NCBI RefSeq assembly: GCF_901000735.1
Contig: NC_081548.1
Span: 6,947,364 to 7,011,363 of the forward strand
Length of the DNA: 64,000 nucleotides
Source: Corylus avellana
Lineage: Eukaryota; Streptophyta; Magnoliopsida; Fagales; Betulaceae
Reading direction: 5' to 3'
Shown: in pieces, positions 1 to 10,650 of the stretch
Position numbering within the stretch: position 1 is the stretch's first letter
Layout: each line of letters starts with the position of its first letter
Position numbers and translations under genes: made by a program
Notes under the pieces: generated by a model
The model's database searches: none
What the model was told of the DNA's origin: nothing
The model's input: only the letters and a program-made list of their open reading frames with translations

Positions 1-1087
1 GAGATGGGTTGGAATCCTAACCCCAATCATTGGGTGAGAGAAACTTTATTCTATATTTAATATTTCATATTTCATATTCATTAAGCTTATAGATCGCATA
101 AATATACGTACATATTCAACTGCTTTTCCACAGTAGACCCTAGGACCCAAATTTACTTCATTATTTTTTTTCTCTCAAACGTTACTAATTTGGCTATTTT
201 TTTTGAAGTGATTGTTTGAATTTAATAAAAAGCTTGCGTATTGTTAGGATTATAAGCTAGTTTTCCATAAAATTACAACTAATATACGTGAAACAATTGG
301 AGCAAGCCTTAATTACAAACGAAGATTAAGTCTAACTTCTGGAAAATTTGACCAGGTTTTCATCCTCCTTAAGGGTACGGGTATTTCACAAGACGCAATC
401 AAAAATTAATTAAAAGCAAACCAGCCATATTCCATGAAACACAAATTCCAAAACAAAATAGAATATTAGGAGTTAATCAAAGTCAAAAGGTTCGCTAAGT
501 TAACTGTTGGAGGACAAAAGAATTTAATTTAACCGAGCTCAAGCTGAACCAAGCTATCCAATAATGACTAGAACGGGGTTTTTTTGACTGAACTTGAACT
601 TGTACTCGAACTCGAGTTCGACTCGGCTTTATACTTAAGCCAGAGTCGAGCCGAGACGGTCGAATACATGGCTCGACTCGAAATATCGTTTTCAACAAGC
701 TCGAATTTCTGGTGAACCGAGCTTAGACAATGATTTTTGAGCTCGGCTCATTTAGAAGTCTTTTTAAACAAGCCAATCCCAAAATCCCAAAGCTCAACTC
801 GGCTTAACTTGATTACAATCTTAAATTTGGAAAAAAAAAAAGAAGAATAAAAGAATGCAAGATGGAGAATCGCTAAGTCACCATTTTGATCATTAGATTC
901 ATGGTAATTTTGATGGAGAAGTAACTTTAAAAAGTTATATCAATTTTGAGAAGATAAAAAGAATATAAAAAGAATTGTATATAGCATTAACTCCTGGTAA
1001 AATTGCACTATTGTAAGCTAAGTTCGTAGCACCAATATTTTAATTAATGACCTTTTAATAAAGACTTGAAAAATTTTATAAATACAA

Positions 1088-1124
<37 letters not shown>

Positions 1125-1643
1125 TTCTTTACAACGCGTCCCTCGTGCAAGCCTTCTTATTTATTTTAATCACATGAATCTTTTTCGCGTATGCAATTTG
1201 TTTGAAAATGAGTGAAATACCTTAAAACTCAAATTATGGATTTGACTTAAACCCCACCATGTGATGACATGTCGGACAAGGAGACCTAAGAAATAATAAG
1301 AACACATGTCACATGTGCAATGTGTATTTGTATTTAATAATTATAGAGTTCAAATTTATTAACATTATTGAGCTCAAATTTATTAATTATAGTTTGAATT
1401 AAAAATATGGCATAACTACAACATGTATTTGTATTTAATAATTATATTTTTGATCAAGCTACCACGCAATGTCCTATATATTAACCAAATAATAAGCTCG
1501 GCATTCATACCGTTATGAATGATCTTGATCAGTATTGACAATTTTGAAATATTTAAGATAAGAATTTGATGTCAATAGACGTTACTTTTTCAGACGAAAA
1601 ACACATCGAATGATTTATTTCAATCTGCGAATCTGCGACAAAC
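1..1643 (+). repeat. Repeat family copy A1 (no retro-insertions)
   Basis: No gene is visible. This AT-rich stretch is the simplest member of a repeat found again at 7219-13127 (A2/C), inverted at about 3790-6225 (B) and partly at 20715-21545 (D). The first 1.1 kb matches 7219-9168. The part from 1124 (gttctttacaacgcg) matches 10346 onward. A1 lacks the TRIM found at 7757-8540 and the non-LTR insert found at 9169-10329; those sites are uninterrupted here near 437 and 1090-1123. Positions 527-780 are rich in AGCTCGGCTCGA-like words. A (AAT)n run lies at about 1087-1123. The nature of the parent element is unknown to me. Confidence 0.8.
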
Positions 1644-1743
1644 NNNNNNNNNNNNNNNNNNNNNNNNNNNNNNNNNNNNNNNNNNNNNNNNNNNNNNNNN
1701 NNNNNNNNNNNNNNNNNNNNNNNNNNNNNNNNNNNNNNNNNNN
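1644..1743. other. Scaffold gap (100 N)
   Basis: Exactly 100 N. Apparent reading frames crossing it are artefacts. The FAR1 domain on its right and the A1 repeat on its left may not be neighbours in the real genome. Confidence 0.95.
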
Positions 1744-2224
1744 GAAGCAAACTTGTACTTCTAGGAGAAAGGAGGTCATGGTTATGTTTAATTACAAGCT
1801 TACATACAATCCATTTTGACTCCACTTTCTTCAAACCCATAAGTGCTTTACATCCTACCCTTGTTTCTGCGGGCTCCGACTTTGTATAAATTTTATTTTG
1901 ACAATTTTTATGACGAAACCCTTCCCTTGAACAAACATATTCCAACGCAATTAATGACTTATCCTTCGATAGTCGAGTATGATTTTTGCGAATGCTAAAA
2001 CCTACTCGCCTTGCATAAGCATTATAACATGCATGAGCATCTTCTAATTCATCAAATTCCATACCAAGACATGGGTCCACAGGACCATTACACAAAGGTT
2101 GCTTCAAATTACTTTGGTCTTCTACCATAACTTGTTCATCTTCAATAATCTCATCACCACATGAGATTATCTCAAATTCTTTACTATTAACACTCATTCT
2201 AGTGACCCTGCAAGAGGATAACAA
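1744..2224 (-). pseudogene. FAR1-type DNA-binding domain fragment
   Basis: The minus-strand frame encodes about 160 residues with the FAR1 (WRKY-GCM1 type) zinc-binding DNA-binding domain found in FAR-RED IMPAIRED RESPONSE 1/FHY3 factors and in the MULE transposases they derive from. Visible hallmarks are GMEFDELEDAHACYNAYARR, then EYVCSREGF, then the basic TRVGCKALM segment, and finally KHNHDLLSP with the paired histidines. A better start than the first Met is the internal MSVNSKEF. It lies just after a splice-acceptor-like tcttgcag, so the 5' UTR may contain an intron. The MULE transposase or SWIM region expected downstream is missing because the frame runs into the gap at 1743. It could be a domesticated FAR1 gene cut by the gap or a transposase remnant. 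The family call is firm; completeness is not. Confidence 0.75.
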
Positions 2225-2945
2225 CCTACTTTAACATAAACAAAAACAAAAACACAATCACAACCACAACCACAAACACAAACATAACATATATTTATTG
2301 TAAAACTCCAACAATCAGTGAAAAGGGAACCTTTAACAGCATCCTAATTGATATCCTTAAAGTTACATAAAAACCATTTTACACTTCCATACTCTAGATG
2401 ACAATAATACAAATCATTTTTGAAACAGGGGAATACTACACACAAAAAATTGGCACTAAGGGCACAAAAAAAAGGGACACTAATACTACACAAAACATTT
2501 TTCAAACTAAAGTTACAACCCCAACTCAAAACACATGTAGTAGTAATCACAAAATTTCTCAGAACTCACGGGCGGAGGACTGATTTTTTCAAATTCCCTC
2601 TGGGCCAGAGCAGTGGTGGTGAATCGTCAGAGTAGTCTGGCGGAGTGGGCTTGGTGGAGCTGGGCGTGGGCGGAGCTGGGTGGCTGGTTGGTGCAAAGCT
2701 GAGCGGCGTGGGCTTCGCGGGAGGTGGCGGCGTGGGCTTCGCGGGGAGGGGGCAGCGTGAAACCAAGCTTCTCGGTGAAGCTTGGTGTTTGGGTCTTTTT
2801 CTTTTTTTTTTTAGCAGCAGCTATGTGGGTTATTATCATGTAAAACCAAGTTTATTTTATATGTTGAAACATAATGAGGTGGCAGCATTTGAGTGGAAGG
2901 CAGAAAACATGAGTTTTCTGCCTTGACCGTATAGCAGCAGCACTC
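2225..2945. other. No gene recognised; short GC-rich patch
   Basis: 2225-2560 is AT-rich with nothing recognisable; it may include the 5' region of the FAR1 fragment. At 2600-2770 a GC-rich patch reads as a Pro/Ala-rich peptide on the minus strand, without family features. A 24-bp near-perfect hairpin (ggcagaaaac / gttttctgcc) lies at about 2899-2922, between AGCAGCAG repeats. Confidence 0.5.
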
Positions 2946-3125
2946 GTTTGTTAAACCCCCTCACATTCCCCCACATCCACCGCACTATTCACTTCATTTT
3001 TTTTCTAAAAAAATATTCTTACTTTTATATCAAATCATTTACTTTTTATTACTATTCAAATAAAAAAATCACTACAAAACAAAATTTTTTATTTCCCAAT
3101 ACCACTTTTTTATTTTTCCATACCA

Positions 3126-3164
<39 letters not shown>

Positions 3165-3232
3165 TTTTAATTCATGAACAGTGTCGTAGTCCATGAACAG
3201 TGCAGTGTGGTGGGGTGTTGTTTAACAAACAA
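2946..3232. mobile_element. MITE-like element with terminal inverted repeats
   Basis: The left end reads gtttgttaaaccccctcac. The right end, reversed, reads gtttgttaaacaacacccc, so both ends start with the same GTTTGTTAAAC. The interior is AT-rich and contains an (ATT)n run at about 3128-3163. No coding capacity is seen. I could not find a convincing target-site duplication, so the superfamily is open. Confidence 0.5.
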
Positions 3233-3790
3233 CCCCTAAAAAACACCAAAATCCCTAAAATTTCCCTCTCCTCTCTCCCTCCCTCGATCACTTTCTCTCT
3301 TACTCCGGCGACGGCGAAGAACCACCGCCCTCCCTCCCTCGCTCACGCTCTCTCTCTCTCTCCGGCGATGGCGAAGAAGAACCAGCAACCAGAAAATCCC
3401 TTTGGCGAAGATGAGCTCGTCCCCCTCCCACTGTTGTGGAGTCATCCTAGACAACCCACGAGCTCCTCGATCCATCTCCCACCGTCGTTTTCCCTCCATC
3501 TCCTCCCTTCAACCCACAACCCACGAGATCCTCCCTTCCGACCAACGAGCCGGGGGTGATTGAATTTGATCAAGGATCTAATTTTATGAGTTTATATGAT
3601 TTTTTCCTTTTGCCAGATATAACTCAATTAAAAAGTTTTGATTTTTTCCTAGATTTCTAAAGCGTTGTAAATTTTTTCTTGATTAATTGAAAGTAGTAGA
3701 GAAAAAACTGGTTAAATTGTGGGTTGAATTGAAATTGGCTTGGAGAACTAGTCATCGTACTTGATTATCTAATTTAGATTATTCGGCAAA
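3233..3790 (+). other. CT-rich stretch, possible 5' end of a captured gene; unassigned
   Basis: The stretch begins with CT-rich sequence like a plant 5' UTR. An ATG at 3368 opens a frame starting MAKKNQQPENPFGEDEL that runs to 3559. The peptide is Pro/Ser-rich and low in complexity and I do not recognise it. From about 3560 to 3790 only AT-rich sequence follows. It could be a captured promoter and first exon, or chance. Confidence 0.25.
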
Positions 3791-4007
3791 ATCGAAATCG
3801 GAACCCGAAACTCACAAACAACAAAAAAATCCCACAATCGAAACCCACGAACGAAAGCTCCAGAGAGGGTGAGACTTCTTGATGAAAGAGGGTTGGATTT
3901 CTTAAAGAGATCATCGCAAGAGCTGGTGTTTCAGAGAGAAGAGGAAGAGAAAATGAATTTGGAGTATTATTATTTTAGTTGGAACTGACACGTTTTTAGT
4001 TTTTTTT

Positions 4008-4340
4008 GGGTAAAGTCCACATACCCCCCTCAAACTACCACCCAATTGACAATGTCCCCCCCAAACTTTCAATTGTGACAATGTCCCTTCCAAACTACCA
4101 AAACATTATCAATGTCCCCCCAAGGCTAGCAATAAGACAAAAATGTCCCTATAGATTTCTCAATAAGACAAAAATATCCCTATAAATTAAAAAAAAAAAA
4201 AATTGATTCTTTTTTAAAANNNNNNNNNNNNNNNNNNNNNNNNNNNNNNNNNNNNNNNNNNNNNNNNNNNNNNNNNNNNNNNNNNNNNNNNNNNNNNNNN
4301 NNNNNNNNNNNNNNNNNNNTTTTTTTTTATTATTTTATTA
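4008..4340. mobile_element. MITE-type insertion in copy B, partly lost in a gap
   Basis: The left part is a run of phrases such as aatgtccccccaaac and caataagacaaaaatgtccc. These resemble the ends of MULE-type foldback MITEs seen elsewhere in the window (43272-43607, 53063-54526). Copy C at about 12900-12935 has only a short A-run at the same point, so the insertion post-dates the B/C split. The 100-N gap at 4220-4319 removes the centre. Confidence 0.55.
4220..4319. other. Scaffold gap (100 N)
   Basis: Exactly 100 N inside a foldback-type insertion; a palindrome is a plausible reason for the assembly break. Confidence 0.95.
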
Positions 4341-5236
4341 TTTTTAATTTTTAAGACACGTGACGTGTTACGAGAGTGACACTTGAAAATTTTGTTAGTT
4401 GAGACTGACGGAAACTAACAGAGATAGCGATTCATTATTTTCCAAGTTGAGTACTATATTTATACCTTTTAAGAACTCAAGGAGAAAAAATAAAAAAAAT
4501 AAAAATTCCGATACCCAAATAGTTATTAACCCATAAATAAATTTATGTCATTATTCATTTGCCGAAAATTGTTAGGTTTGAAATAGTATGTGTGTTGTAC
4601 AACTAGGCTTTTAGTGCTCCCACAGCATTATTATTATATTTTTTTTAGTTTTTTCAAGGATAATTCTGTGATAAATTTCTGACTGAACGCTCCTTTTGTA
4701 ATCTTTCCCTTAAATTTATTTTATTTTAATTTCTTATGTTGTCGTTTTTGGTCCAATAAAGTAACGAATGTTCGTGTCACACTAACATTTTTCTCACATA
4801 AAATTAAAATAATTAATTAATTATTTTTTTTTAAATGAAAAAAAAAAAAACTAAACTAAAAACCCAAAGGCGCACCCCACTGCTTAGCCGCGGCCGCCCC
4901 AACATTGTTATTAATTAGTTTGGAAAATAATTGTGCTTTAAATATAATTTTGTGCCAGATTTTTAATGTAGTGTACGTTTACTGTTTAGAGTTTACTCAG
5001 TTTAGGCGGCTTTAGCGAGGCTTTTGTTTTTTCACAAGCCAACTATTTATTATTATTTTTTTTATCAAAATTTTAGAAGATATCAAATTCTTATCTTAAA
5101 TATTTTAGAAGATACTCATACCGTTTAGAATGATCTTCTAAACGGTATGATTAATATTGCCGACCTGATTATTTGGTTAATAGGACATTGCTTGAGAGCA
5201 TGATCAAAAGATAATTATTAAATATAAATACTGTAC

Positions 5237-5740
5237 TTTTTTTTTTTTTTGAAAAATATGAAACTTCCATTGATAAAATCTATGATGGTTACAAAGTCAC
5301 AAAAATGACTTTAAGATTCCGCTAATCCATGTACAATTACATTTAAGGAATAGATCTGATTCGTGCAGACTAAATCTAGGACATGGGTAGCCTAAATAAA
5401 AAACAATTAGAAAACTAAAAATTCGGTCGTGAGAGTTAAGCCCCCACACTGATCTATTTCATCCTCAATCCGAAGGTCAGGACAATAACCTTATCCTCAA
5501 CCTGAAGGCCAGGACAACAAAATAAAAAAACAAAAAACAAAAAACAAAAAACCCCACAAGCAGCAGCGGAGGAGCACGTTATCGTAAACATCTCTTCAGA
5601 AGACTTGCCTTTGCCAAAGAAGATGATCAGATCTAAGGTTGAAGAGACTAGATCTGGATCTGGATCTAGATCTAAAGTAACCCGCCAGAAACAAAGACCG
5701 GAAGAGCCTATAAAGAAAACACCAAGCACTATTATTGAGG
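5237..5740 (-). mobile_element. 5'-truncated non-LTR element (tail) in copy B
   Basis: On the minus strand the sequence ends in a poly-A tract (T-run at 5237-5250). Just before the tail is a plant LINE/SINE-like 3' region, including GTAATTGTACATGG and TTTTGTGACTTTGTAACC. The same insert is in copy C at 10651-11127, but A1 (near 1405-1440) and D (near 21400-21440) are uninterrupted there. No reverse transcriptase is left. Minus-strand frames inside it look like chance. Confidence 0.6.
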
Positions 5741-6058
5741 ATATACATGTTGCACTTGTGCCATGTTTTTAATTCAAACTATAATAAATAAATTTGAGCT
5801 CAGTAATGTTAAGAAATTTGAGCTCTATAATTATTAAATACAAATACACTTTGCAAAAGTGACATACTTTCTTATTATTTCTTAGGTCTCCTTGCTCGGC
5901 GTGTCATCACATGATGGTTTGAGTTAAATTCATAATTTGAGTTTTAAGGTACTTCACTTCTTTCCATGCAAATTGCATATGCTAAAAAGATTCATGTGAT
6001 TAAAATAAATAGGGAGGCTTGCACGAGGGACACGTTGTAAAGAACATAATAATTTTTC

Positions 6059-6225
6059 TTGAAACCCTTCAGCCACACAGGGGAGAAGGGTTGGCTGTTT
6101 GGTTGCCTCCCTCCTCCTCTCTTCCCCTTCCTTGCTGCTCCTTTCCCCCTTTGTTTTCTCCGTTTTTGCTCCTTCCCTGTCGCTTTTCTTCTTCCCCCGC
6201 CTTCATTTTCTGCAGCGGGTTACTT
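6059..6225 (-). mobile_element. Partial copy of the non-LTR insert at 9169-10329
   Basis: The segment starting gaaacccttcagcc is the reverse-complement counterpart of the 5' end of the insert at 9169-10329. It is cut by the gap at 6226. It lacks about 70 bp present in the C copy. Confidence 0.65.
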
Positions 6226-6325
6226 NNNNNNNNNNNNNNNNNNNNNNNNNNNNNNNNNNNNNNNNNNNNNNNNNNNNNNNNNNNNNNNNNNNNNNNNNNN
6301 NNNNNNNNNNNNNNNNNNNNNNNNN
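6226..6325. other. Scaffold gap (100 N)
   Basis: Exactly 100 N. It falls inside a repeat shared with 10100-10330, so the join is uncertain. Confidence 0.95.
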
Positions 6326-6516
6326 AGAATATGAAAGTAATATATATATTTTGACAGTTTATGTACAGATTTGGGAAGTCCAACGAGTGTCGGTCGAAGA
6401 CAGCTGGAGATATGATTGATGAGACACAGCTGTCGAAGACAAAATCTGCCACTTTTATCAACGTCACATGCCATTCAACTGAACCAAATTTAAATCATTT
6501 TTCTTTTCTTTTTTTT

Positions 6517-6781
6517 GAAAAAATTATAATTTAAATTCTCAAAGTTGACAGCGTTTTTTAATTAGAACATCAAGGTTTTAATTTTTACAATCTACCCCCA
6601 CAAAGTTTCAATTTTTTTCAATTCAACTAATATTATCTCAAAATTTTCATATTGCCTCTAATTTTTATTTTTTATGGAAAAAAAAAATGGACAAATTTGG
6701 GGAGTGGATTACAAAAATTGAAACTTTGGTGTTAAAATTGAAAAATGCTGTCAACTTTAGGGGGTAAAATATAATTTTTCC
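6517..6781. mobile_element. Foldback (MULE-type?) MITE
   Basis: The left arm has caaagttgacagcgttttt and the right arm aaaaatgctgtcaacttta, its near-exact reverse complement. Inner arms pair over ttaatttttacaatctaccc and ggattacaaaaattgaaact. The wording (fit to a formula 'no reaction of ...' TIRs with paired T/A-rich arms) resembles the 336-bp MITE at 43272-43607. The flanks are T-runs, so the target duplication cannot be read. No coding capacity is seen. Confidence 0.55.
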
Positions 6782-6852
6782 TTTTTTTTTTTTTTTTTGT
6801 TGCCAAGTGATTTCGAAAAAGCAATTGGCAAATTTGCACCACTCGTTACAAT

Positions 6853-7202
6853 TAGGCTTGGCAAATTTACCTTTTGATCGCCTATTGATAGATAGCAGAT
6901 CGAGTTCTACCGACACCGATTAACCAATGGATGGTAGGCGAAACTTTTTTTTTTTTTTTTCAACAAACTCAGTTTAGTATGCGAAATAAAATTTGTTAAC
7001 CGAACCGATTTTATCAACCACCTACCGACTGATTTCGCCGATAATTTTCATTTTTTTCATATACTGACTTTACCGATCACGTATCAGTGTTGGGACAAAA
7101 ATTCAGCGGAATAAGTCAGTGAAATTTCCGACTTTACTGACATTTTGGCGAAACAAAAATTTTTCTACCGACACCGACATTACTGACAGACGCCCAGACC
7201 TA
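6853..7202. mobile_element. Non-autonomous hAT MITE with 8-bp target duplication
   Basis: The element begins taggcttggc and ends ccagaccta. It is flanked on both sides by the same 8 bp, gttacaat (6845-6852 and 7203-7210). An 8-bp duplication and TAGG-type ends are typical of the hAT superfamily. The interior is a set of CCGACACCGA-like repeats without coding capacity. Length is 350 bp. Confidence 0.8.
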
Positions 7203-7756
7203 GTTACAATAAAGGCAGGAGATGAGTTGGAATCCATACCCCAATCATTGGGTGAGAGAAATTTTATTCTATATTTAATATTTCGTATTCATTCATTGAG
7301 CTTATAGATCGCATAAATATACATAAACCTGGTTTATAGCCGTTGGAATTTTCCACAGTAGACAATAGGACCCAAATGCACTTCATTAATTCTTTCTCTC
7401 AAACGTCACTAATTTGGCTTTTTTTTTTTTTTTTTTTTTAAGTGGTTGTTTGAATTTAATAAAAAGCTTGCGTATTGCTACGGTTATAAGCTAGTTTTCC
7501 ATAAGATTACAACTAATATACGTGAAAGTGTGAAAATATTGGAGCAAGCAGCCTTAATTGCAAATCACGCATGCATATTATCACAAATTAATGCATATTA
7601 TCACAAATTAAACTAACTCGTTTTAAAATAGATAGTTGAAGTTGCTTCGAAGATTAAGTCAACTTCTGGAAAATTTGACCAGGATTTCATCCTCCTTAGG
7701 GGAAGGGGTATTTCACAAGGCACAATCATAAATTAATTAAAAGCAAACCAGCCATA

Positions 7757-8540
7757 TGAAGAAATTTGTGGGCGTAACTCATTTCATAAAACCGATTGAA
7801 TAAGAAATGGTTGTCCATTCCTTATAAATATGCCAAAGATCTTGTCCACAAGTAATGTAGGATTATTGCTCAATACCTTCCCTCACGTGCATGCCAGTAT
7901 TTTCCTGATCCTTATCACAAGCTAAATAGTGTGAATTGCATTCGTCCTGTGGTAAGCTCTGATATCATGAAGAAATTTGTGGGCCTAACTAATCTCATAA
8001 AACCGGTTCGATAAGAGAGGATTGTCTACTCCTTATAAACATGTCCAAGATCCTATGTTCACAAGCAATGTGGGATTATTTCTCGTCAGGCTTAAGTTTT
8101 TAGGATAAGTGGTGATTTAACATGGTATTAGAGCAAAAAGGTCATGGGATCGAATATTGACTCCGCCAAATCACCCCCATTTAAATTAAATATTTCACGT
8201 GGTGGGCCTCACTTATCAAAAGAGAGTTTCAGCTCACACGTGAGGCGGAATATTAAAGTGTTGATTAAGGATTAAATTTACTTCTTCCTATTAGCTTAAA
8301 CTTTTGGGATAACTATTAATTTAACATGGTATCAGAGCCTACCTTAAGACAAATGGGGCCTACACTACTTATCGTGTGACAAGGACAAGGAAAAATACTG
8401 GCCTGCACGTGAGCAGGGGTGTTGAGAAATAATTCCACATTGCCTATGGACAAAAGATCTTGGGCATATTTATAAGGAGTGAGCTATCCTCTCTTATCGA
8501 ACCGGTTTTATGAGATGAGTTAGGCCCACGAATTTATTCA
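7757..8540 (-). mobile_element. Rearranged TRIM retrotransposon with 5-bp target duplication
   Basis: A tiny LTR element on the minus strand, with a 116-bp LTR at 7757-7872, a 95-bp interior and a 121-bp LTR at 7968-8088. The LTRs begin TG and end CA. A primer-binding site like the initiator-Met tRNA type (tgatatcagagc, minus strand) lies at 7956-7967, directly next to the 5' LTR. A third LTR copy in the opposite orientation lies at 8423-8540, preceded by part of the interior (about 8385-8420). The outer ends are flanked by CCATA on both sides (7752-7756 and 8541-8545). Copy A1 reads straight through the site near 432-440. The whole 784-bp unit therefore behaved as one insertion, later or already palindromic. 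Confidence 0.8.
8089..8384 (+). mobile_element. TRIM/SMART-type small LTR element nested in the first
   Basis: The unit contains GGTGATTTAACA followed by tggtattagagc (8123-8134). After a short interior, a second LTR-like stretch again ends in TTTAACA plus a perfect tggtatcagagc (8327-8338). That motif is the usual initiator-Met tRNA primer-binding site. The unit is LTR, PBS, about 110 bp of interior with ggtcatgggatcgaat, then LTR. Degenerate copies of the same family occur at about 17640-17860, 18905-19113, 40455-40655, 41170-41390 and 42750-42940. Confidence 0.65.
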
Positions 8541-9168
8541 CCATATTCCATCTAACTTAAATTCCAAAACAACACAGAATATTGAGAGTTAATCCAAGTC
8601 AAAAGATTCACTAAGATAACTATTGGAGGACAAAAGAATTTAGTATAGCCGAGCTCAAGCCGAGCTACCTGATAACAACTCGAATGGAGTTTTTTGACCG
8701 AACTCGAGCTTGAGTTTGACTCAACTTTACACTTAAGCCCGTGTCGAGCCAACTCAATCGAGTACTTGGCTTGACTCAAAATAGCATTTTTAACGAGCTC
8801 AAATTTCTGGTGAGACAAGCTCAGATAATGATTTTTGGGTAGAAGTCTTTATAAACAACCCAATCCCAAAATTCCAAAGCTAGACTTGGCTTTATTTGAT
8901 TACAACCCTAAATTTAGAAAAAAGAAGAATAGAAGAAAGCAAAATGAAGAATCGCTAAGTCACTATTTTGATCATTAGATTCATGAAGAAGTAATTTTAA
9001 AAAGTTACATCAATTTTAAGAGGATAAATAGAATATAAAAAGAATCATATATGGCATTACTCCTGGTTAAATTGTACTATTGGAAGCTAAGTTTATAACA
9101 CCAATATTGTAATTAATGACCTTTTAATAACACTTGAAAAATGTTAGAAATACAAGAAAAATTATTAT

Positions 9169-10329
9169 TATTATTATTATTATTATTTTGAGAAAAACAT
9201 AACATTTCATTCAATAATACAACGAGCATAAAGCTCTTACATCACAAAGCAAAGTTCTAAAGCAACCATAGCATAAAGCTACAAGATTACCAGGTTTAGT
9301 ACAAGATTCGAGACCAATCCGCTAACCCATGAGTAAAATCAGATTTAACACTAGATCTGTAACAGACAAACTCAACCAAATGCATGAATAGTAATTATTC
9401 CTCTACCCTGAGAGTGGAAAGACTCTCATGCCGAAACTCTTCCTCCTCGACCCGAAGGCCAGGATACTGATCACATGCACAACCTAAAGGTTTGGACCAA
9501 AACTAATTAACTCGAAGGCGCCATAGATCGAGTGAGAGGAAAGAGTCTTATTACAAGCTGAACAAAACAGAGAAATAAAACAATACAGGGAAAAAATACA
9601 TGCAAAAACACAAATACATCTTAAAGAAGCAACAAAACAGGAAAATAAAACAAAAAAAGAAACAGCATATTCAGATCACGCACACGTCGGGAACTGAAAA
9701 CCGGAGGGGCGTTGGGTGCTCATCGCGGCAGGGACGCATCGAAAGGCCCAGCAGTGGACGGTGGGCGGCTAACAGGCGCGGAGAAGACTGGCAAAGCAGG
9801 ACCTGAAAACAACCACAAACAAGAAAAAAAGGGAAAAAAAAAACAACAAGGAACTACCAAAACAGGGAAAATGAGCACTAAGCAGGACGGCGGCAGCCGG
9901 AAGGGAGCCGGACCCATGCAGGCCGGAAACCGCCGCGTAAGGGGTGTGCTCAACGCGGTGGGGGCGCATGAAAGAAAACCCTACTAGCGGACGGCGAAGT
10001 GGCGACACAGGTCGGCGGCGACCACAGACAAAATTACCGAGGGGAGGGGGGGGGGTTTGAAAGAAAAGCCCCACAAGCCGAACCCACAAAGTGCCAAAAC
10101 AAGGACAAGTAGCCTGCTGCAGAAAATGAAGGCGGGGGAAGAAGAAAAGTGACAGAGAAGGAGCAAAAATGGAGAAAACAGAGGGGGAAATGAGCGGCAA
10201 GGAAGGGGAAGAGAGGAGTCATCGTGGCTAGGGCATCAGGTAAATAACTAGCACCGGAGCGAGGAGGACGAGGGGAGGAGGGAGGCAGCCAAACGGCCAA
10301 CCCTCCTCCCCTGTGTGGTTGAAGGGTTT
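9169..10329 (-). mobile_element. Non-LTR retrotransposon, internally deleted, 16-bp target duplication
   Basis: The insert is flanked by caagaaaaattattat at 9153-9168 and at 10330-10345. On the minus strand it starts gaaacccttcaacc and ends in an (AAT)n tail at about 9169-9187, so it was made by target-primed reverse transcription. It has no reverse transcriptase; frames inside are CT-rich chance frames. Its 3' part shares phrases (gaaggccagga, a GATCTAGT segment) with the truncated inserts at 5237-5740 and 10651-11127. It looks like a non-autonomous LINE keeping both ends. A1 has the empty site at about 1087-1124. Confidence 0.75.
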
Positions 10330-10650
10330 CAAGAAAAATTATTATGTTCTTTACAACGCGTCCCTCGTACAAGCCTCCCTATTTATTTTAATCACATGAA
10401 TCTTTTTAGCATATGCAATTTGTATGAAAAGGAGTGAAGTACCTTAAAACTCAAATTATGGATTTGACTTAAACCATTGTGTGATGACACTTCGAACAAG
10501 GAGACCTAAGAAATAATAAGAAAGTATGTCACTTTTGCAACGTGTATTTGTATTTAATAATTATAGAGCTCAAATTTCTAAACATTACTGAGCTCAAATT
10601 TATTAATTATAGTTTGAATTAAAAATATGGCACAAGTGAAAAGTGTATAT

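Larger units (their letters stand above)
3790..6225 (-). repeat. Repeat family copy B, inverted relative to C
   Basis: Read in reverse complement, this segment follows copy C (about 10100-13127) collinearly, including the motif with the GCGGCCGC site at about 4890, the ATACCGTTTAGAATGATC segment at about 5120-5155 and the GTTGTAAAGAACAT segment at about 6034. It carries two non-LTR inserts also present in C: the one at 5237-5740, and the element whose right part starts after 6058. It lacks the LINE found in C at 11836-12654. It carries a foldback MITE at about 4008-4340 that C lacks. B and C therefore descend from one ancestor that already had the two retro-inserts. Confidence 0.8.
7219..9168 (+). 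repeat. Repeat family copy A2
   Basis: This matches window positions 1 to about 1090 in order, starting gagatgagttggaatcc. Differences from A1 are the TRIM at 7757-8540 and many substitutions. It runs directly into copy C, separated only by the non-LTR insert at 9169-10329. No gene is visible. Confidence 0.8.

Noticed and set aside
1553..1643. Extension of the FAR1 frame through the N run into CFSSEKVTSIDIKFLS
   Set aside because: The frame across 100 unknown bases is meaningless; the left part belongs to the A1 repeat.
2566..2926. Proline-rich frame on the minus strand and Gly-rich frame on the plus strand
   Set aside because: Low-complexity frames in a GC-rich patch; no domain, no splice context.
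7957..8340. tggtatcagagc-like motifs as parts of tRNA genes
   Set aside because: They are primer-binding sites complementary to a tRNA 3' end, next to LTR ends; no cloverleaf or A/B boxes are present.
9600..10372. Several long frames on both strands (Ser/Phe-rich and Lys-rich)
   Set aside because: They lie inside a non-autonomous LINE with CT-rich leader-like sequence; none has reverse transcriptase or ORF1 features.
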